A stretch of DNA of 56,974 bases from Paenarthrobacter sp. Z7-10 (lineage in GTDB: Bacteria > Actinomycetota > Actinomycetes > Actinomycetales > Micrococcaceae), in assembly GCF_026932795.1 (NCBI RefSeq), contig NZ_JADPVH010000024.1, forward strand, positions 1-56,974. The letters are read 5' to 3'. A model generated the notes under the pieces. The model saw only the letters and a program-made list of their open reading frames with translations, searched no databases and was not told the DNA's origin. Each line of letters begins with the position of its first letter. Within the stretch, counting starts at the first letter, position 1. Positions 27,375 through 35,847 of the stretch are shown here, in pieces. The translations under genes were made by a program, and so were the position numbers.

Positions 27375-28499
27375 TCAGAGGATGGTCCGGGTGGCCGGTT
27401 CGCCGTCCACCCAGCCCACGGCCAGCCCCAGTTCGTTGACCGTTCCCGGCGTGAGCGTCTCCTGGCTGCCGAGGACCGCGAGCGCATCCACGCTCGTGGC
27501 CCAGCCCACCTTCCGGACCCAGGCTGCCGTGTCTGCCGGCTTGCGGGCGGCGTCCACGGCCACCCAGACCTGGTCCGCATCCAGGTCGCTCAATGCAGGC
27601 GCGGGAACCAAGCCGTCCGTGCGCAGGCCAAAGGCGACGACGACGGTGCGGCCCGCCGCGGTGGCAGCAGACCGCGCGGCGGAAAGTCCGTTGCGCCCCA
27701 CCACGTGCTCGAGACCGACGGTCCGCATCGCTCCGGCGGTCCTGATCTCCACGGCACCGCCCAAAGCGGCGCCCATCGAGCGGGCGGTTTCCAGCGGATC
27801 CATGCCCAGGCCCACGACCATCAAAATCCGGCCGGGACCGGCGTCCAGGACCGGTACCGCAGGAGCATCCCGGCGCTGGTTCCTGGACTTCTCCGGGCTG
27901 ACCGAGGAGGTCAATTCGTCCAGCAGGGCCGCGAAATCGCCGGAGCCGGTTGAAATTTGCGGCAGCACTTCGGAACGGCCGGCGCCGCCGGGCTTACTTC
28001 CGGGCGCATTTCCCAGCACACTTCCGGCACTTCCGGACGCGCCGCCGGCGTTCCTGTCCGTGCCGGCGTGCCGGCCACGCTCCCCGCTGCCGGGTACGTG
28101 CCTGCCGGCGCGGCTGGGGTTCCCATCCGTGCCGGGGACGGATTCGTCGGCGTTCCGGGCGCCGGGTGACCTGCTTCGGCTGTTCCCGCCGGTCGGTGAA
28201 CGGCGGCCGGCGGTATCGCCGTCGTCGGCGTCGTGCAGCAGAGCCGCGATCCCGGTCCGGGGAACCTCCGGCTCCACCGGGCCGGCCAGCCAGGGTGCCA
28301 CGGAGGCAACCCTATCCGCCGGTCCATCGGGGACTTCAACTGTTACCTCGTAAAAATGCCGGGCAAAGAATCCGGCAATTCCGCCTTCGGTGACCTTCTC
28401 CGCGGAAATGATCCGGGCGCCGTGGCCGTGGCTGTTGAACAGCCGCCATTCGATTCCCTCCAGGGACTCGCCCCTAAGCTGAAATCTGCTCGGCACCAC
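27375..28499 (-). CDS. FlhF-like protein with a degenerate GTPase domain
   Basis: 374 aa from a GTG at 28499 (28496 also possible), overlapping the flhA 3' end by 26 bp. Residues 1-60 match the FlhF N-terminus (GARIISAEKVTEGG, FYEVTVEVP). A linker of about 170 residues rich in Gly, Ser and Arg follows. The C-terminal part looks like the FlhF/SRP NG fold but the P-loop is missing: GRILMVVGLGMDPLETARSM stands where GxxGxGKTT is expected. FlhF places and licenses flagella; here it sits in the usual slot after flhA but should not bind GTP in the normal way. No flhG follows. Confidence 0.7.
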   Translation of the reverse strand: MVPSRFQLRGESLEGIEWRLFNSHGHGARIISAEKVTEGGIAGFFARHFYEVTVEVPDGPADRVASVAPWLAGPVEPEVPRTGIAALLHDADDGDTAGRRSPTGGNSRSRSPGARNADESVPGTDGNPSRAGRHVPGSGERGRHAGTDRNAGGASGSAGSVLGNAPGSKPGGAGRSEVLPQISTGSGDFAALLDELTSSVSPEKSRNQRRDAPAVPVLDAGPGRILMVVGLGMDPLETARSMGAALGGAVEIRTAGAMRTVGLEHVVGRNGLSAARSAATAAGRTVVVAFGLRTDGLVPAPALSDLDADQVWVAVDAARKPADTAAWVRKVGWATSVDALAVLGSQETLTPGTVNELGLAVGWVDGEPATRTIL

Positions 28500-30525
28500 G
28501 CACCACCCCCACGGTTTCGATGGCCACATTGGCTGCAGTGGCCTCCTGGTAGGAAAGCACCGGCAGCCCGCCGGCCTGGCCGGCGATGAGCCGGCGGATG
28601 GCAGGGCGTAAGGCCGGAGCACACACCAGGACCGCGCTTCGTCCGGTTCGCTGCAGCGCCGCCAGGGATTCGTTCAGTGATCCCAGCACTGCGTCCAGCC
28701 GGGATGCCTCCATCACTATCTGCGTGCCCTGCTCCGAGGGGCGCACGCCTTCGAGCATGGACTGCTCCAGCAGGGGATCGATCATGATCACCGGCAGAGT
28801 CGACCCTTCCAAATGCCGGGCGGCCAGCGCCGGCCCCAGCGCATGGCGGGAGGCTTCGATCAGTCCTTCCGGATCGGTGGAGACCTGGGCGCGCAGGGTC
28901 AGTGCCTCGTAGATCCGGGGCAAATCATTGATCGGAACCTGCTCGGACAGCAGCCCCTGCAGCACCCGCTGCACCTCGGCCAGCGTCAGCGCCCCCGGAA
29001 TCAGCTCCTCCACCGCGGAGGGGTTGACCTCGCGGACCCCGTCAGTCAATACCCGCACGTCCTCGCGGGAGAGCAGCCGCGCCGCATTGTCAGTGACGAT
29101 AGCGGAAAGGTGCGTGACCAGCACCGACACCCGATCTATCACCGTCGCGCCGGCCATTTCGGCACTGTGCCGCAGTTCGGCCGGAATCCACTTCCCCGCC
29201 AACCCGAAGACCGGCTCCGTCGTCGTCGTGCCCGGAAGTGAATCCAAATTCTCACCCAGCGCCAGCACCTTGCCCGAAGGTGCCGTTCCCCTCCCGGCTT
29301 CCACCCCCGCAATTCGAATGACGTAGGTGGCACCGGGCAGTTCCACGCTGTCGCGGGTGCGCACCGGCGGCACCACCAGCCCCAGTTCCATTGCGATCTT
29401 GTGGCGCAGCGAGCGCACCCTGGCCAGCAGGTCATCGGAGGCACCGGAAACCAGGTCCACCAGATCCGGGGCCAGCAGGATCTCCACCGCATGCACGCGC
29501 ATCTGCTCGATCAGATCTTCCGTGCTCTCGGTGCGCGGCACGGAAGCCTGCGCCGCGGCCGTGGCCACCTCGGCCGCCTTCACCGCGGCATCCCGGGTTT
29601 TGATCCGCTGCGAGGCAACCAGCAGTCCGATGCCCACCAGCATGAACGGAACTATCGGCATCCCCGGAATCAAGCCCATCGCGATGGCGGCCAGGCCGGC
29701 GATCTGCAGCGCGGTCCTGGACTGACCCAGCTGCGCCGAGGCCGTGGTGCCCATGTCCGATTCGGCATTGGAGCGGGTCACGATCATGCCGGTGGAGACC
29801 GCCATCAGCAGGGCGGGAATCTGCGTGACCAAGCCGTCGCCGATGGTCAGCAACGCATAGGTGTTCAACGCATCGGTGATGGAGAGCCCGCGCTGCGCCA
29901 TGCCAATGGCGATGCCGCCCACAATGTTGATGACGATGATGATGATGCCGGCTATGGCATCGCCCTTGACGAACTTGGAGGCACCGTCCATCGCGCCGTA
30001 AAAGTCCGCCTCGGCGGAGACCTCTGCCCGGCGTTCCCGTGCCTGCACATCGGTGATCAGGCCGGCGTTCAGGTCCGCGTCAATGGCCATCTGCTTGCCC
30101 GGCATGGCGTCCAGCGTAAAGCGCGCGCCCACCTCGGCCACTCGCTCGGCGCCCTTCGTCACCACCACGAACTGGATAACCACCAGCAGCAGGAAAATCA
30201 CCGAACCGATGATGAGCGAGCCACCCACCGTGACCTTGCCGAACGCTTGGATCACCGCGCCGGCGTGCGCCTGCCCCAGCACCAGCCGGGTGGAGGAGAC
30301 GTTCAGTCCCAGCCGGAACAGCGTGGCCACCAGCAGCAGCGACGGGAAGACCGAGAAGTCCAGCGGCTTCTTCACAAACATCGTGGTCAGCAGAGTCACC
30401 AGTGCCAGCGAGATGTTGACGATGATCAGCACGTCCAGCAGCGCTGCCGGAATGGGGATAATCAGCAGCAAAATGACGCCGACCACGCCCACCGGGACAA
30501 CCAGCTTGGCAAAGTTGCGGTTCAC
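28474..30525 (-). CDS. flhA: Flagellar export gate protein FlhA
   Basis: 683 aa from the GTG at 30525, which has GAAAGGA nine bases upstream; a TTG at 30570 would add 15 residues without support. N-terminal half has about eight TM helices (VGVVGVILLLIIPIPAALLD onward) and the FHIPEP family signatures TLFRLGLNVSSTRLVL and MPGKQMAIDADLNAGLI. The C-terminal half is the cytoplasmic cargo-docking domain. It couples proton flow to export in the type III gate with FlhB and FliPQR. Ends inside the start of the flhF-like gene. Confidence 0.97.
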   Translation of the reverse strand: MNRNFAKLVVPVGVVGVILLLIIPIPAALLDVLIIVNISLALVTLLTTMFVKKPLDFSVFPSLLLVATLFRLGLNVSSTRLVLGQAHAGAVIQAFGKVTVGGSLIIGSVIFLLLVVIQFVVVTKGAERVAEVGARFTLDAMPGKQMAIDADLNAGLITDVQARERRAEVSAEADFYGAMDGASKFVKGDAIAGIIIIVINIVGGIAIGMAQRGLSITDALNTYALLTIGDGLVTQIPALLMAVSTGMIVTRSNAESDMGTTASAQLGQSRTALQIAGLAAIAMGLIPGMPIVPFMLVGIGLLVASQRIKTRDAAVKAAEVATAAAQASVPRTESTEDLIEQMRVHAVEILLAPDLVDLVSGASDDLLARVRSLRHKIAMELGLVVPPVRTRDSVELPGATYVIRIAGVEAGRGTAPSGKVLALGENLDSLPGTTTTEPVFGLAGKWIPAELRHSAEMAGATVIDRVSVLVTHLSAIVTDNAARLLSREDVRVLTDGVREVNPSAVEELIPGALTLAEVQRVLQGLLSEQVPINDLPRIYEALTLRAQVSTDPEGLIEASRHALGPALAARHLEGSTLPVIMIDPLLEQSMLEGVRPSEQGTQIVMEASRLDAVLGSLNESLAALQRTGRSAVLVCAPALRPAIRRLIAGQAGGLPVLSYQEATAANVAIETVGVVRGAEQISA

Positions 30526-30567
30526 TGAGAGGTCCTTTCCTGATGGTTCCTTCACCTTAGGCTCCTC

Positions 30568-30629
30568 CAACTGGCTGCGCGTTCAACGACAACCCGTTCA
30601 ACTGACTGCTTCAACTGGCTGCGCGTTCA
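30568..30629. repeat. Duplicated flhB 3' end in the flhB-flhA gap
   Basis: CAACTGGCTGCGCGTTCA (30568-30585) repeats the last codons of flhB (30612-30629), period 44. The extra copy lies in the 85-bp spacer before flhA, which is unusual in an operon where almost all other genes overlap or touch. Confidence 0.8.
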
Positions 30630-31714
30630 GCGGACAACGCGGAGGTGGTCATTGATTCCACCCGGTGGAAGCGTCCGCGGGCCTTCATCGCCATCACGAA
30701 GGCCAGCACACGCGCCACCGCGTTATAGAGCTCCACCGGAATTTCGTGGCCGATTTCGCACGCGGAATGCAGGGCGCGGGCCAGGGCGATATCGCGCACC
30801 ATCGGCACACCCTTGTCCTCTGCCTCCTGCCGAATCCTCGCCGCAATCGTGCCGGCACCCTTCGCCACGACCTTGGGCGCGGATTTTCCGGGCTCGTATT
30901 TGAGTGCGACGGCGATGTGGGTTGGGTTCAGGAGCACAACGTCGGCGCCGGCGACGGCGGCGATCATCCGGTTGCGGCTCATGGCCAGCTGGCGCGAACG
31001 GCGCTGGGATTTGACCAGCGGGTCGCCTTCGGTGCTCTTGTTCTCATCCTTCACTTCCCGTTTGGTCATCCTGGTCTTCTTGCGGTTGCGCCGGAAAACC
31101 ACGAAAACGTCGGCGGCGGCCAGCACCAGCCCCGCGGCGACGGCAAATTCCAGCAGCGAGGCAACGCCATGTCCCGCCTCGGCCAGCAGCGAGGCGATGG
31201 GCAGCCCGCCGGCATTAGTCAGCACGGGCATGAGTCCCTGCACCACGGTGTAGAGCACCAGGGCGACGACGGCGGTCTTGAGCAGCGCTTTGGCGCCACC
31301 CCAGAGCGCCTGAGTCCCGAACACCCGCTTCAGGCCGGTCAGCAGGTTGAAGTGGTCAAACTTGGCCTCGAATTTTTTGACGTGAATGCCGCCCTGCAGC
31401 GCAGAACCGGCGAGCACGGCCACGGCAATGGCCAGCAGCAGCGGAATCAGGCTGCCAGCCAGCGACGCCCCACCGGCCCCCAGCGCGGCCAGCGCCTTTG
31501 CCGGATCCGGATTGGCGACAACTGCGCGCACGGCCAGCAGTTGTGCCGCGGCCGCGTCGGCGGTCCGGGCAATCGTGCCCGGCAGCATCACGGCCGCCGC
31601 GCCAACGCCCAGCCAGGCGGTGATGTCCTGCGAGCGGGAAAGCTGACCCTTGGAGCGGACTTCCTTCATCCGCTTCTGGGTGGCGTCCTCGGTGCGTTCC
31701 TGTGAATCAGCCAT
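30611..31714 (-). CDS. flhB: Flagellar export switch protein FlhB
   Basis: 367 aa. Four TM helices in the N-terminal half after a cytoplasmic start (ERTEDATQKRMKEVRSKGQ, the family signature). The autocleavage site NPTH is at residues 263-266 (LLNPTHIAVALKY), and the C-terminal domain includes VPMVRDIALARALHSACEIGHEIP. It switches export from rod/hook to filament substrates together with FliK. The start ATG lies one base after the fliR stop. Confidence 0.97.
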   Translation of the reverse strand: MADSQERTEDATQKRMKEVRSKGQLSRSQDITAWLGVGAAAVMLPGTIARTADAAAAQLLAVRAVVANPDPAKALAALGAGGASLAGSLIPLLLAIAVAVLAGSALQGGIHVKKFEAKFDHFNLLTGLKRVFGTQALWGGAKALLKTAVVALVLYTVVQGLMPVLTNAGGLPIASLLAEAGHGVASLLEFAVAAGLVLAAADVFVVFRRNRKKTRMTKREVKDENKSTEGDPLVKSQRRSRQLAMSRNRMIAAVAGADVVLLNPTHIAVALKYEPGKSAPKVVAKGAGTIAARIRQEAEDKGVPMVRDIALARALHSACEIGHEIPVELYNAVARVLAFVMAMKARGRFHRVESMTTSALSAERAAS

Positions 31715-31715
31715 C

Positions 31716-32474
31716 TCAGGGCGCTCCCGTCAACTGGGTAAAAGCCTGGCCGGCCAGGGCCGCAACGACCCGCGGCAGGACCGCGAACACCACCCCGGCC
31801 AGCGTCAGGGTCAGGAAAATCTTCAGCGGAAAACCCAGCGAAAACGCGTTCAGTCCCGGCGCCACGCGGGTGAGCAGGCCCAGTCCCACATCGGCCAGGA
31901 ACAGCACCACCAGCAGCGGCCCGGCAATCTGCACGGCCGCCACAAACATCTGCGTGATCGCCTCCGTCATCGCCTGCACCGGTGAGCTCAGGTCGATGCC
32001 GCCGCCGATTGGCAGCGCAGTGAAGCTGCGCATCAGCCCGCCGATCACCAGCTGATAGCCATCGGAGGCAAAGAGCAGGGCCAGCGAGGTCATCTGGAAG
32101 AGACGGGTGAACTGGGCACCATTGAGCATGGCCTGCGGATCGTACGCCTGCGCCACCTGGAATCCGCCGAACAAATCGATCAGGCTGCCAGCGGATTGAA
32201 TCGCGCCGAAAACGAGCATCACCAAAAAGCCCAGGGCCGCCCCCACCACAATTTCCAGCACCAGCGCGACGATGAAACCGCCGGTATCCTCAGATTTATA
32301 GCCCGGCGCCACCCGTCCGGAGACGGCCAGCGCCAAGCCGAGACCCAGCATCGCCTTGATCCGCAGCGGAAAGGCGTTGTGCGAAAACGGTGGTGCCACG
32401 ACCAGGAAGGCAACCATCCGTACGCTGGCCAGCATAAATGCCTCCAGCCAAGCGGGATCCACTGACACGCCCAC
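31716..32474 (-). CDS. fliR: Flagellar export gate protein FliR
   Basis: 252 aa from a GTG at 32474 (32468 possible), just after the fliQ stop at 32476; the open frame extends further but would run through fliQ. About six TM helices; PPFSHNAFPLRIKAMLGLGLAL and GGFQVAQAYDPQAMLNGAQFTRLFQMT are typical FliR sequence. Forms the FliPQR core channel of the export gate. Confidence 0.94.
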   Translation of the reverse strand: MGVSVDPAWLEAFMLASVRMVAFLVVAPPFSHNAFPLRIKAMLGLGLALAVSGRVAPGYKSEDTGGFIVALVLEIVVGAALGFLVMLVFGAIQSAGSLIDLFGGFQVAQAYDPQAMLNGAQFTRLFQMTSLALLFASDGYQLVIGGLMRSFTALPIGGGIDLSSPVQAMTEAITQMFVAAVQIAGPLLVVLFLADVGLGLLTRVAPGLNAFSLGFPLKIFLTLTLAGVVFAVLPRVVAALAGQAFTQLTGAP

Positions 32475-32475
32475 G

Positions 32476-32754
32476 CTAGCCGCCGCCCCCCAGCAGAGAC
32501 GGAATCTTGGCGAACAAATCATTGGTGAACGTGACCATCTCGGAAATCATCCAGTGTCCGGTGATCAGCAGCGCCAGCGCCACGCCAATGGCCTTGGGCA
32601 CAAAGGCGAGGGTCACTTCCTGGATCTGCGTAATGGACTGCAGCAAGGAGATGGCCAGGCCCACGGCCAGCGCGGTCAGCAGTACCGGCGCGGAGAGCTT
32701 GGCGGCTGTCAGCAGGGCCTGCAGGCCCAGATCCATGACGGCATTGGTGTTCAT
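32476..32754 (-). CDS. fliQ: Flagellar export gate protein FliQ
   Basis: 92 aa from the ATG at 32754, sharing ATGA with the fliP stop. Two TM helices: APVLLTALAVGLAISLLQSITQIQE and AIGVALALLITGHWMI; the QSITQIQE...FVPK pattern is diagnostic. Core channel subunit. Size is normal, with a Gly tail (LLGGGG) at the end. Confidence 0.96.
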   Translation of the reverse strand: MNTNAVMDLGLQALLTAAKLSAPVLLTALAVGLAISLLQSITQIQEVTLAFVPKAIGVALALLITGHWMISEMVTFTNDLFAKIPSLLGGGG

Positions 32755-33680
32755 CAGCCCCCCCGATAACTCTGGATCAGGGCGGTGATGACCAATCCCC
32801 AACCGTCCACCAAAATGAACAGCAGAATCTTGAACGGCAGCGAGACCATCACCGGCGGCAGCATCATCATGCCCATCGACATCAGCGCGGAGGAGACCAC
32901 AATGTCAATGATCAGGAACGGAATGAAAATGACGAAGCCGATGATGAACGCGGCGCGCAGTTCGGAGATCATGAACGCCGGAATCAGCGTGGTCATGGGC
33001 ACCGCGGCCGCGTTGGCCGGATTAGCCATCCCGGCCGCGCGGGTCATGAGGGCAATGTCCTCCTGGCGGGTATGAGCCAGCATGAAGGTCTGCAGCGGTT
33101 TGGAGGCCGCATCCAGCGCCGCGGTGAAATCGAGGTGGCCATTCAGGTAGGGCTGTACCGCGTGATTGTTGATGTCCATCAGCACCGGCCCCATGATGAA
33201 AAGGGACAGGAACAGGGCCAGCCCGGCCAGCACCTGGTTGGGCGGAATGTTGGGCAGCGCGAGGGCATTGCGGGTCATCGCCAGCACCACGAATATTTTG
33301 GTGAAGGACGTCATCATCAGCAGCAGTGCCGGCGCCACGGAGAGCAAGGTGATGCCGATCAGGGTGACGACGGCGGTGGACGGAGTGCCGTCCGGGCCGT
33401 TGATCTGCACGCTGACCCCGCCGGTTCCCCCGGCGGGCGCAGCGGGCGCGCTGGGGCTGGCCGGCACGGTGGGGGCAACGGGAACCACCGGATCGAGCGG
33501 GGCGGTATGCGCGGAGAGCAGTGGCGCGGCAGAAACGGCCAGCGTCCGCAGTCCGGTCTCGGCCGGCGTCGCCGTGGCGGCGGCCGAACCGAGCAGCATC
33601 AAGGCCAGCGCAGCCAGTAAAGCGAGCATCATCCACAACATCGCTTTGCCGGCCCGGCGTGCCGGGGCAGCGGTGGTCAA
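32754..33680 (-). CDS. fliP: Flagellar export gate protein FliP
   Basis: 308 aa, start TTG at 33680 overlapping the fliO stop (TTGA). A signal-like TM at about residues 14-36 is followed by a periplasmic Pro/Ala-rich stretch of about 50 residues (VPVAPTVPASPSAPAAPAGG). The four-TM FliP domain contains MTSFTKIFVVLAMTRNALALPNIPPNQVLAGLALFLS and FKILLFILVDGW. The extended Pro/Ala segment is longer than in enteric FliP. Innermost ring of the export gate. Confidence 0.96.
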   Translation of the reverse strand: MTTAAPARRAGKAMLWMMLALLAALALMLLGSAAATATPAETGLRTLAVSAAPLLSAHTAPLDPVVPVAPTVPASPSAPAAPAGGTGGVSVQINGPDGTPSTAVVTLIGITLLSVAPALLLMMTSFTKIFVVLAMTRNALALPNIPPNQVLAGLALFLSLFIMGPVLMDINNHAVQPYLNGHLDFTAALDAASKPLQTFMLAHTRQEDIALMTRAAGMANPANAAAVPMTTLIPAFMISELRAAFIIGFVIFIPFLIIDIVVSSALMSMGMMMLPPVMVSLPFKILLFILVDGWGLVITALIQSYRGG

Positions 33681-34129
33681 CCGTTCAATCCTTTGCGGAT
33701 CGCCGCCGACGCCTGCTTCCAGGTGGACGCGGAAAGGATGGAACCACTGAGCGCGGATGGTTTGGCCGCCGAGTGTTTGAGCGCCTGCCGGGAAGCGAAA
33801 GCCGGGGACGCCTTCGTCGTCGTGCCTTCCTGCGCCTTCGCCAGGGACAACGCAAAAGCCTGCTCCCCGACCTTGTCAACCGGCGCTTCGGAGCTGTGCA
33901 GCACGTTTACCGCGTGCTCTGTCACGCCAAGCACGAAGCGCTGACCACCGGTATCAATGAGCACCACCGAGGCCTTCTGCCCCAGGCCGCGGCGTGCCAC
34001 CACCTTGAGCGGATCGGCCGCGCCGTGGGTGCGCGTGCCACGCACCATCCGGCGCTGCACCAGCCACAGCACAGTCACCACCGCTCCGAGGGACAGCACG
34101 ACCCTCAGGGCGAGGATTACGGTGTCCAT
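33677..34129 (-). CDS. fliO: Flagellar assembly protein FliO
   Basis: 150 aa. One N-terminal TM helix (VILALRVVLSLGAVVTVLWLVQRR), a short cytoplasmic FliO domain (LKVVARRGLGQKASVVLIDTGGQRFVLGVTEHAVNVL) and a variable Ser/Ala tail. FliO is a chaperone for FliP assembly. The start follows directly on the fliN stop, and the stop overlaps fliP. Weakly conserved family; position between fliN and fliP supports the call. Confidence 0.88.
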   Translation of the reverse strand: MDTVILALRVVLSLGAVVTVLWLVQRRMVRGTRTHGAADPLKVVARRGLGQKASVVLIDTGGQRFVLGVTEHAVNVLHSSEAPVDKVGEQAFALSLAKAQEGTTTKASPAFASRQALKHSAAKPSALSGSILSASTWKQASAAIRKGLNG

Positions 34130-34837
34130 TCAGCTGACCGTTTCGGTGACGTCGAGGATTTTCGTAATGCGGATCGCGTAGTCCTGATCGACGACGACGA
34201 TCTCGCCACGGGCGATCAGGCGTCCGTTCAGCAGCACGTCGGCGGGGGCGCCGACGGAGCGGTCGAGTTCGATCACGCGGCCCGGCTCCAAACCCAGGAC
34301 GTCGCGAACGGACATGCGGGTACGCCCAATTTCCACCGTCAGGGTCATCTCCACATCGTTGATGCGGCCGAGCTTTCCGACCACGGAATCGCTGCTCGGA
34401 CGCAGGAGTGCCCCGCCGGACTCCTGGCCGCGGATGCGGATGGCGAACCAGCCCGCCGTATTGCCGGCGCCGCTCAGTTCGAAGACAGCCGTTTCGCGGT
34501 CCGCGAAGAGCGACGCGGCATCCTCGGTCCGGGACTCGGCCAGCACCCCGGCGCCGAGGACGGCGGTGGCTCGCTCGAAGGCGGGTCGAAGCACATCCTG
34601 CAGGGACAACAGCGGTGATCCACTCCCACCGGCACCGGCAATCGAGGCGGCATCCGTCAGCACCAAGGCAATATCGGCGGACAGCGCCCCGACGAAGGAC
34701 GCCGTCACCCCGCCGGTCAACCGGCTGGTCAGCGCCGTCCGATCCGTGCAGATCACAGCATTGAGCGGCACCGGGGTGGGCAGCAGTTCGGTCAAGGCGT
34801 GGACGGCAGATGTGTGCAGTGTGTGGTTCGCGTTCAT
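34130..34837 (-). CDS. fliN: Flagellar switch protein FliN with an extra N-terminal CheX-like domain
   Basis: 235 aa; plain FliN is about 100-140 aa. The C-terminal 80 residues are a complete SpoA/FliN domain: INDVEMTLTVEIGRTRMSVRDVLGLEPGRVIELDRSVGAPADVLLNGRLIARGEIVVVDQDYAIRIT. The N-terminal 140 residues resemble the CheC/CheX/FliY fold in size and pattern, but the ExxN phosphatase motif is not seen (QDVLRPAFERATAVLG in its place). It builds the C-ring base. Shares ATGA with the fliM stop. Confidence 0.92.
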   Translation of the reverse strand: MNANHTLHTSAVHALTELLPTPVPLNAVICTDRTALTSRLTGGVTASFVGALSADIALVLTDAASIAGAGGSGSPLLSLQDVLRPAFERATAVLGAGVLAESRTEDAASLFADRETAVFELSGAGNTAGWFAIRIRGQESGGALLRPSSDSVVGKLGRINDVEMTLTVEIGRTRMSVRDVLGLEPGRVIELDRSVGAPADVLLNGRLIARGEIVVVDQDYAIRITKILDVTETVS

Positions 34838-35847
34838 CGCGGGTTCTCCTCGGTAGATACGATGACGCCGGCCAGTCGGGAGCCCTTAGCCCCAAGGGCA
34901 GCGCTGGCCAGTTCCTGGCCGTCGACGCTGACCCCTACGGGCCTGTCCTTCGGATGCGGCAGTGGCAGGACATCGCCCACCGCCAGATTGAGAATGGTGC
35001 TGGGCCGAACTTTGGCCGAGGCCAGCCGCAGCGAAACCTCCACCGGCAGGTGGGACAGGTGCTCCCGGATCAGCTCCCGCGCATTGTCCACCCGCTGGAG
35101 CGGGTTCGCCGCACCCATATGCGGGAGCAGGATTTCCGCCGGAATGGCCACCGTGGCCTGTTCCGCCTGGCCGCCGACATCAATGGTAAAAGCTGACACG
35201 ATCATCAGGTCCGAGGGAGCGGCGGCCTGGGCAAACTGAGAGTTGTACTGGATGGTGTCGAACGAAATGGGCGTGCTCAGCAGCGACTCCAGCGAGTACC
35301 GGAGATTTTCCAGCGCGTCCTCCATCAGAAGCCGGACCAGGGACTGCTCAATCTGAGTGAAGTTCCCGTCCCGCAGTCGCTGCTGCCCGCCGCCCAGCAT
35401 CAGGACCACCAGGCCCAGACCGGCGGCGATGGGAAACTGGATGACGGCCTTGGAGCTGTGCCCGTCCAAGGTGCACAGCACCATGGCGGTGTTGACCGGA
35501 AGCGATGCGGCGTATTCGTCGTAGGTCTGCATGATGACGTGCTCCGACGTCACCCGGGATTTGACCCGGACGCGGGCCGTCAGATGCGTCCCCCACTGCC
35601 GGGAGAAGGTCTCCATCGCCAGTTCCAGGAGCCGGCTGTGTTCGCGGGCGAGGGTCGTGGGGCGCGCAAAATCAACCACCTCAACGACCGGAGCCGGCCG
35701 TTCGGTGATCCTGCTGGATTCCTCCTGGACAACGCTCACGTCAACCACTATCGGCTCGTCCAGCCGCCCGGTTAGCGCAAATCCAGCAAGTTCCTCCGGT
35801 TCTTCCGGTACGAACGCCGGTAACCGTTCCTGCAGCGCAACACTCAC
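34834..35847 (-). CDS. fliM: Flagellar motor switch protein FliM
   Basis: 337 aa from the GTG at 35847, sharing GTGA with motB. The middle CheC-like domain (VVLMLGGGQQRLRDGNFTQIEQSLV, DALENLRYSLESLL) and the C-terminal SpoA domain (RLASAKVRPSTILNLAVGDVLPLPHPKDRPVGVSVDGQ) are clear. The N-terminal 60 residues are acidic and Pro-rich and lack the LSQxEIDALL motif to which CheY-P binds. FliM transmits torque and direction in the C-ring. Confidence 0.93.
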   Translation of the reverse strand: MSVALQERLPAFVPEEPEELAGFALTGRLDEPIVVDVSVVQEESSRITERPAPVVEVVDFARPTTLAREHSRLLELAMETFSRQWGTHLTARVRVKSRVTSEHVIMQTYDEYAASLPVNTAMVLCTLDGHSSKAVIQFPIAAGLGLVVLMLGGGQQRLRDGNFTQIEQSLVRLLMEDALENLRYSLESLLSTPISFDTIQYNSQFAQAAAPSDLMIVSAFTIDVGGQAEQATVAIPAEILLPHMGAANPLQRVDNARELIREHLSHLPVEVSLRLASAKVRPSTILNLAVGDVLPLPHPKDRPVGVSVDGQELASAALGAKGSRLAGVIVSTEENPR

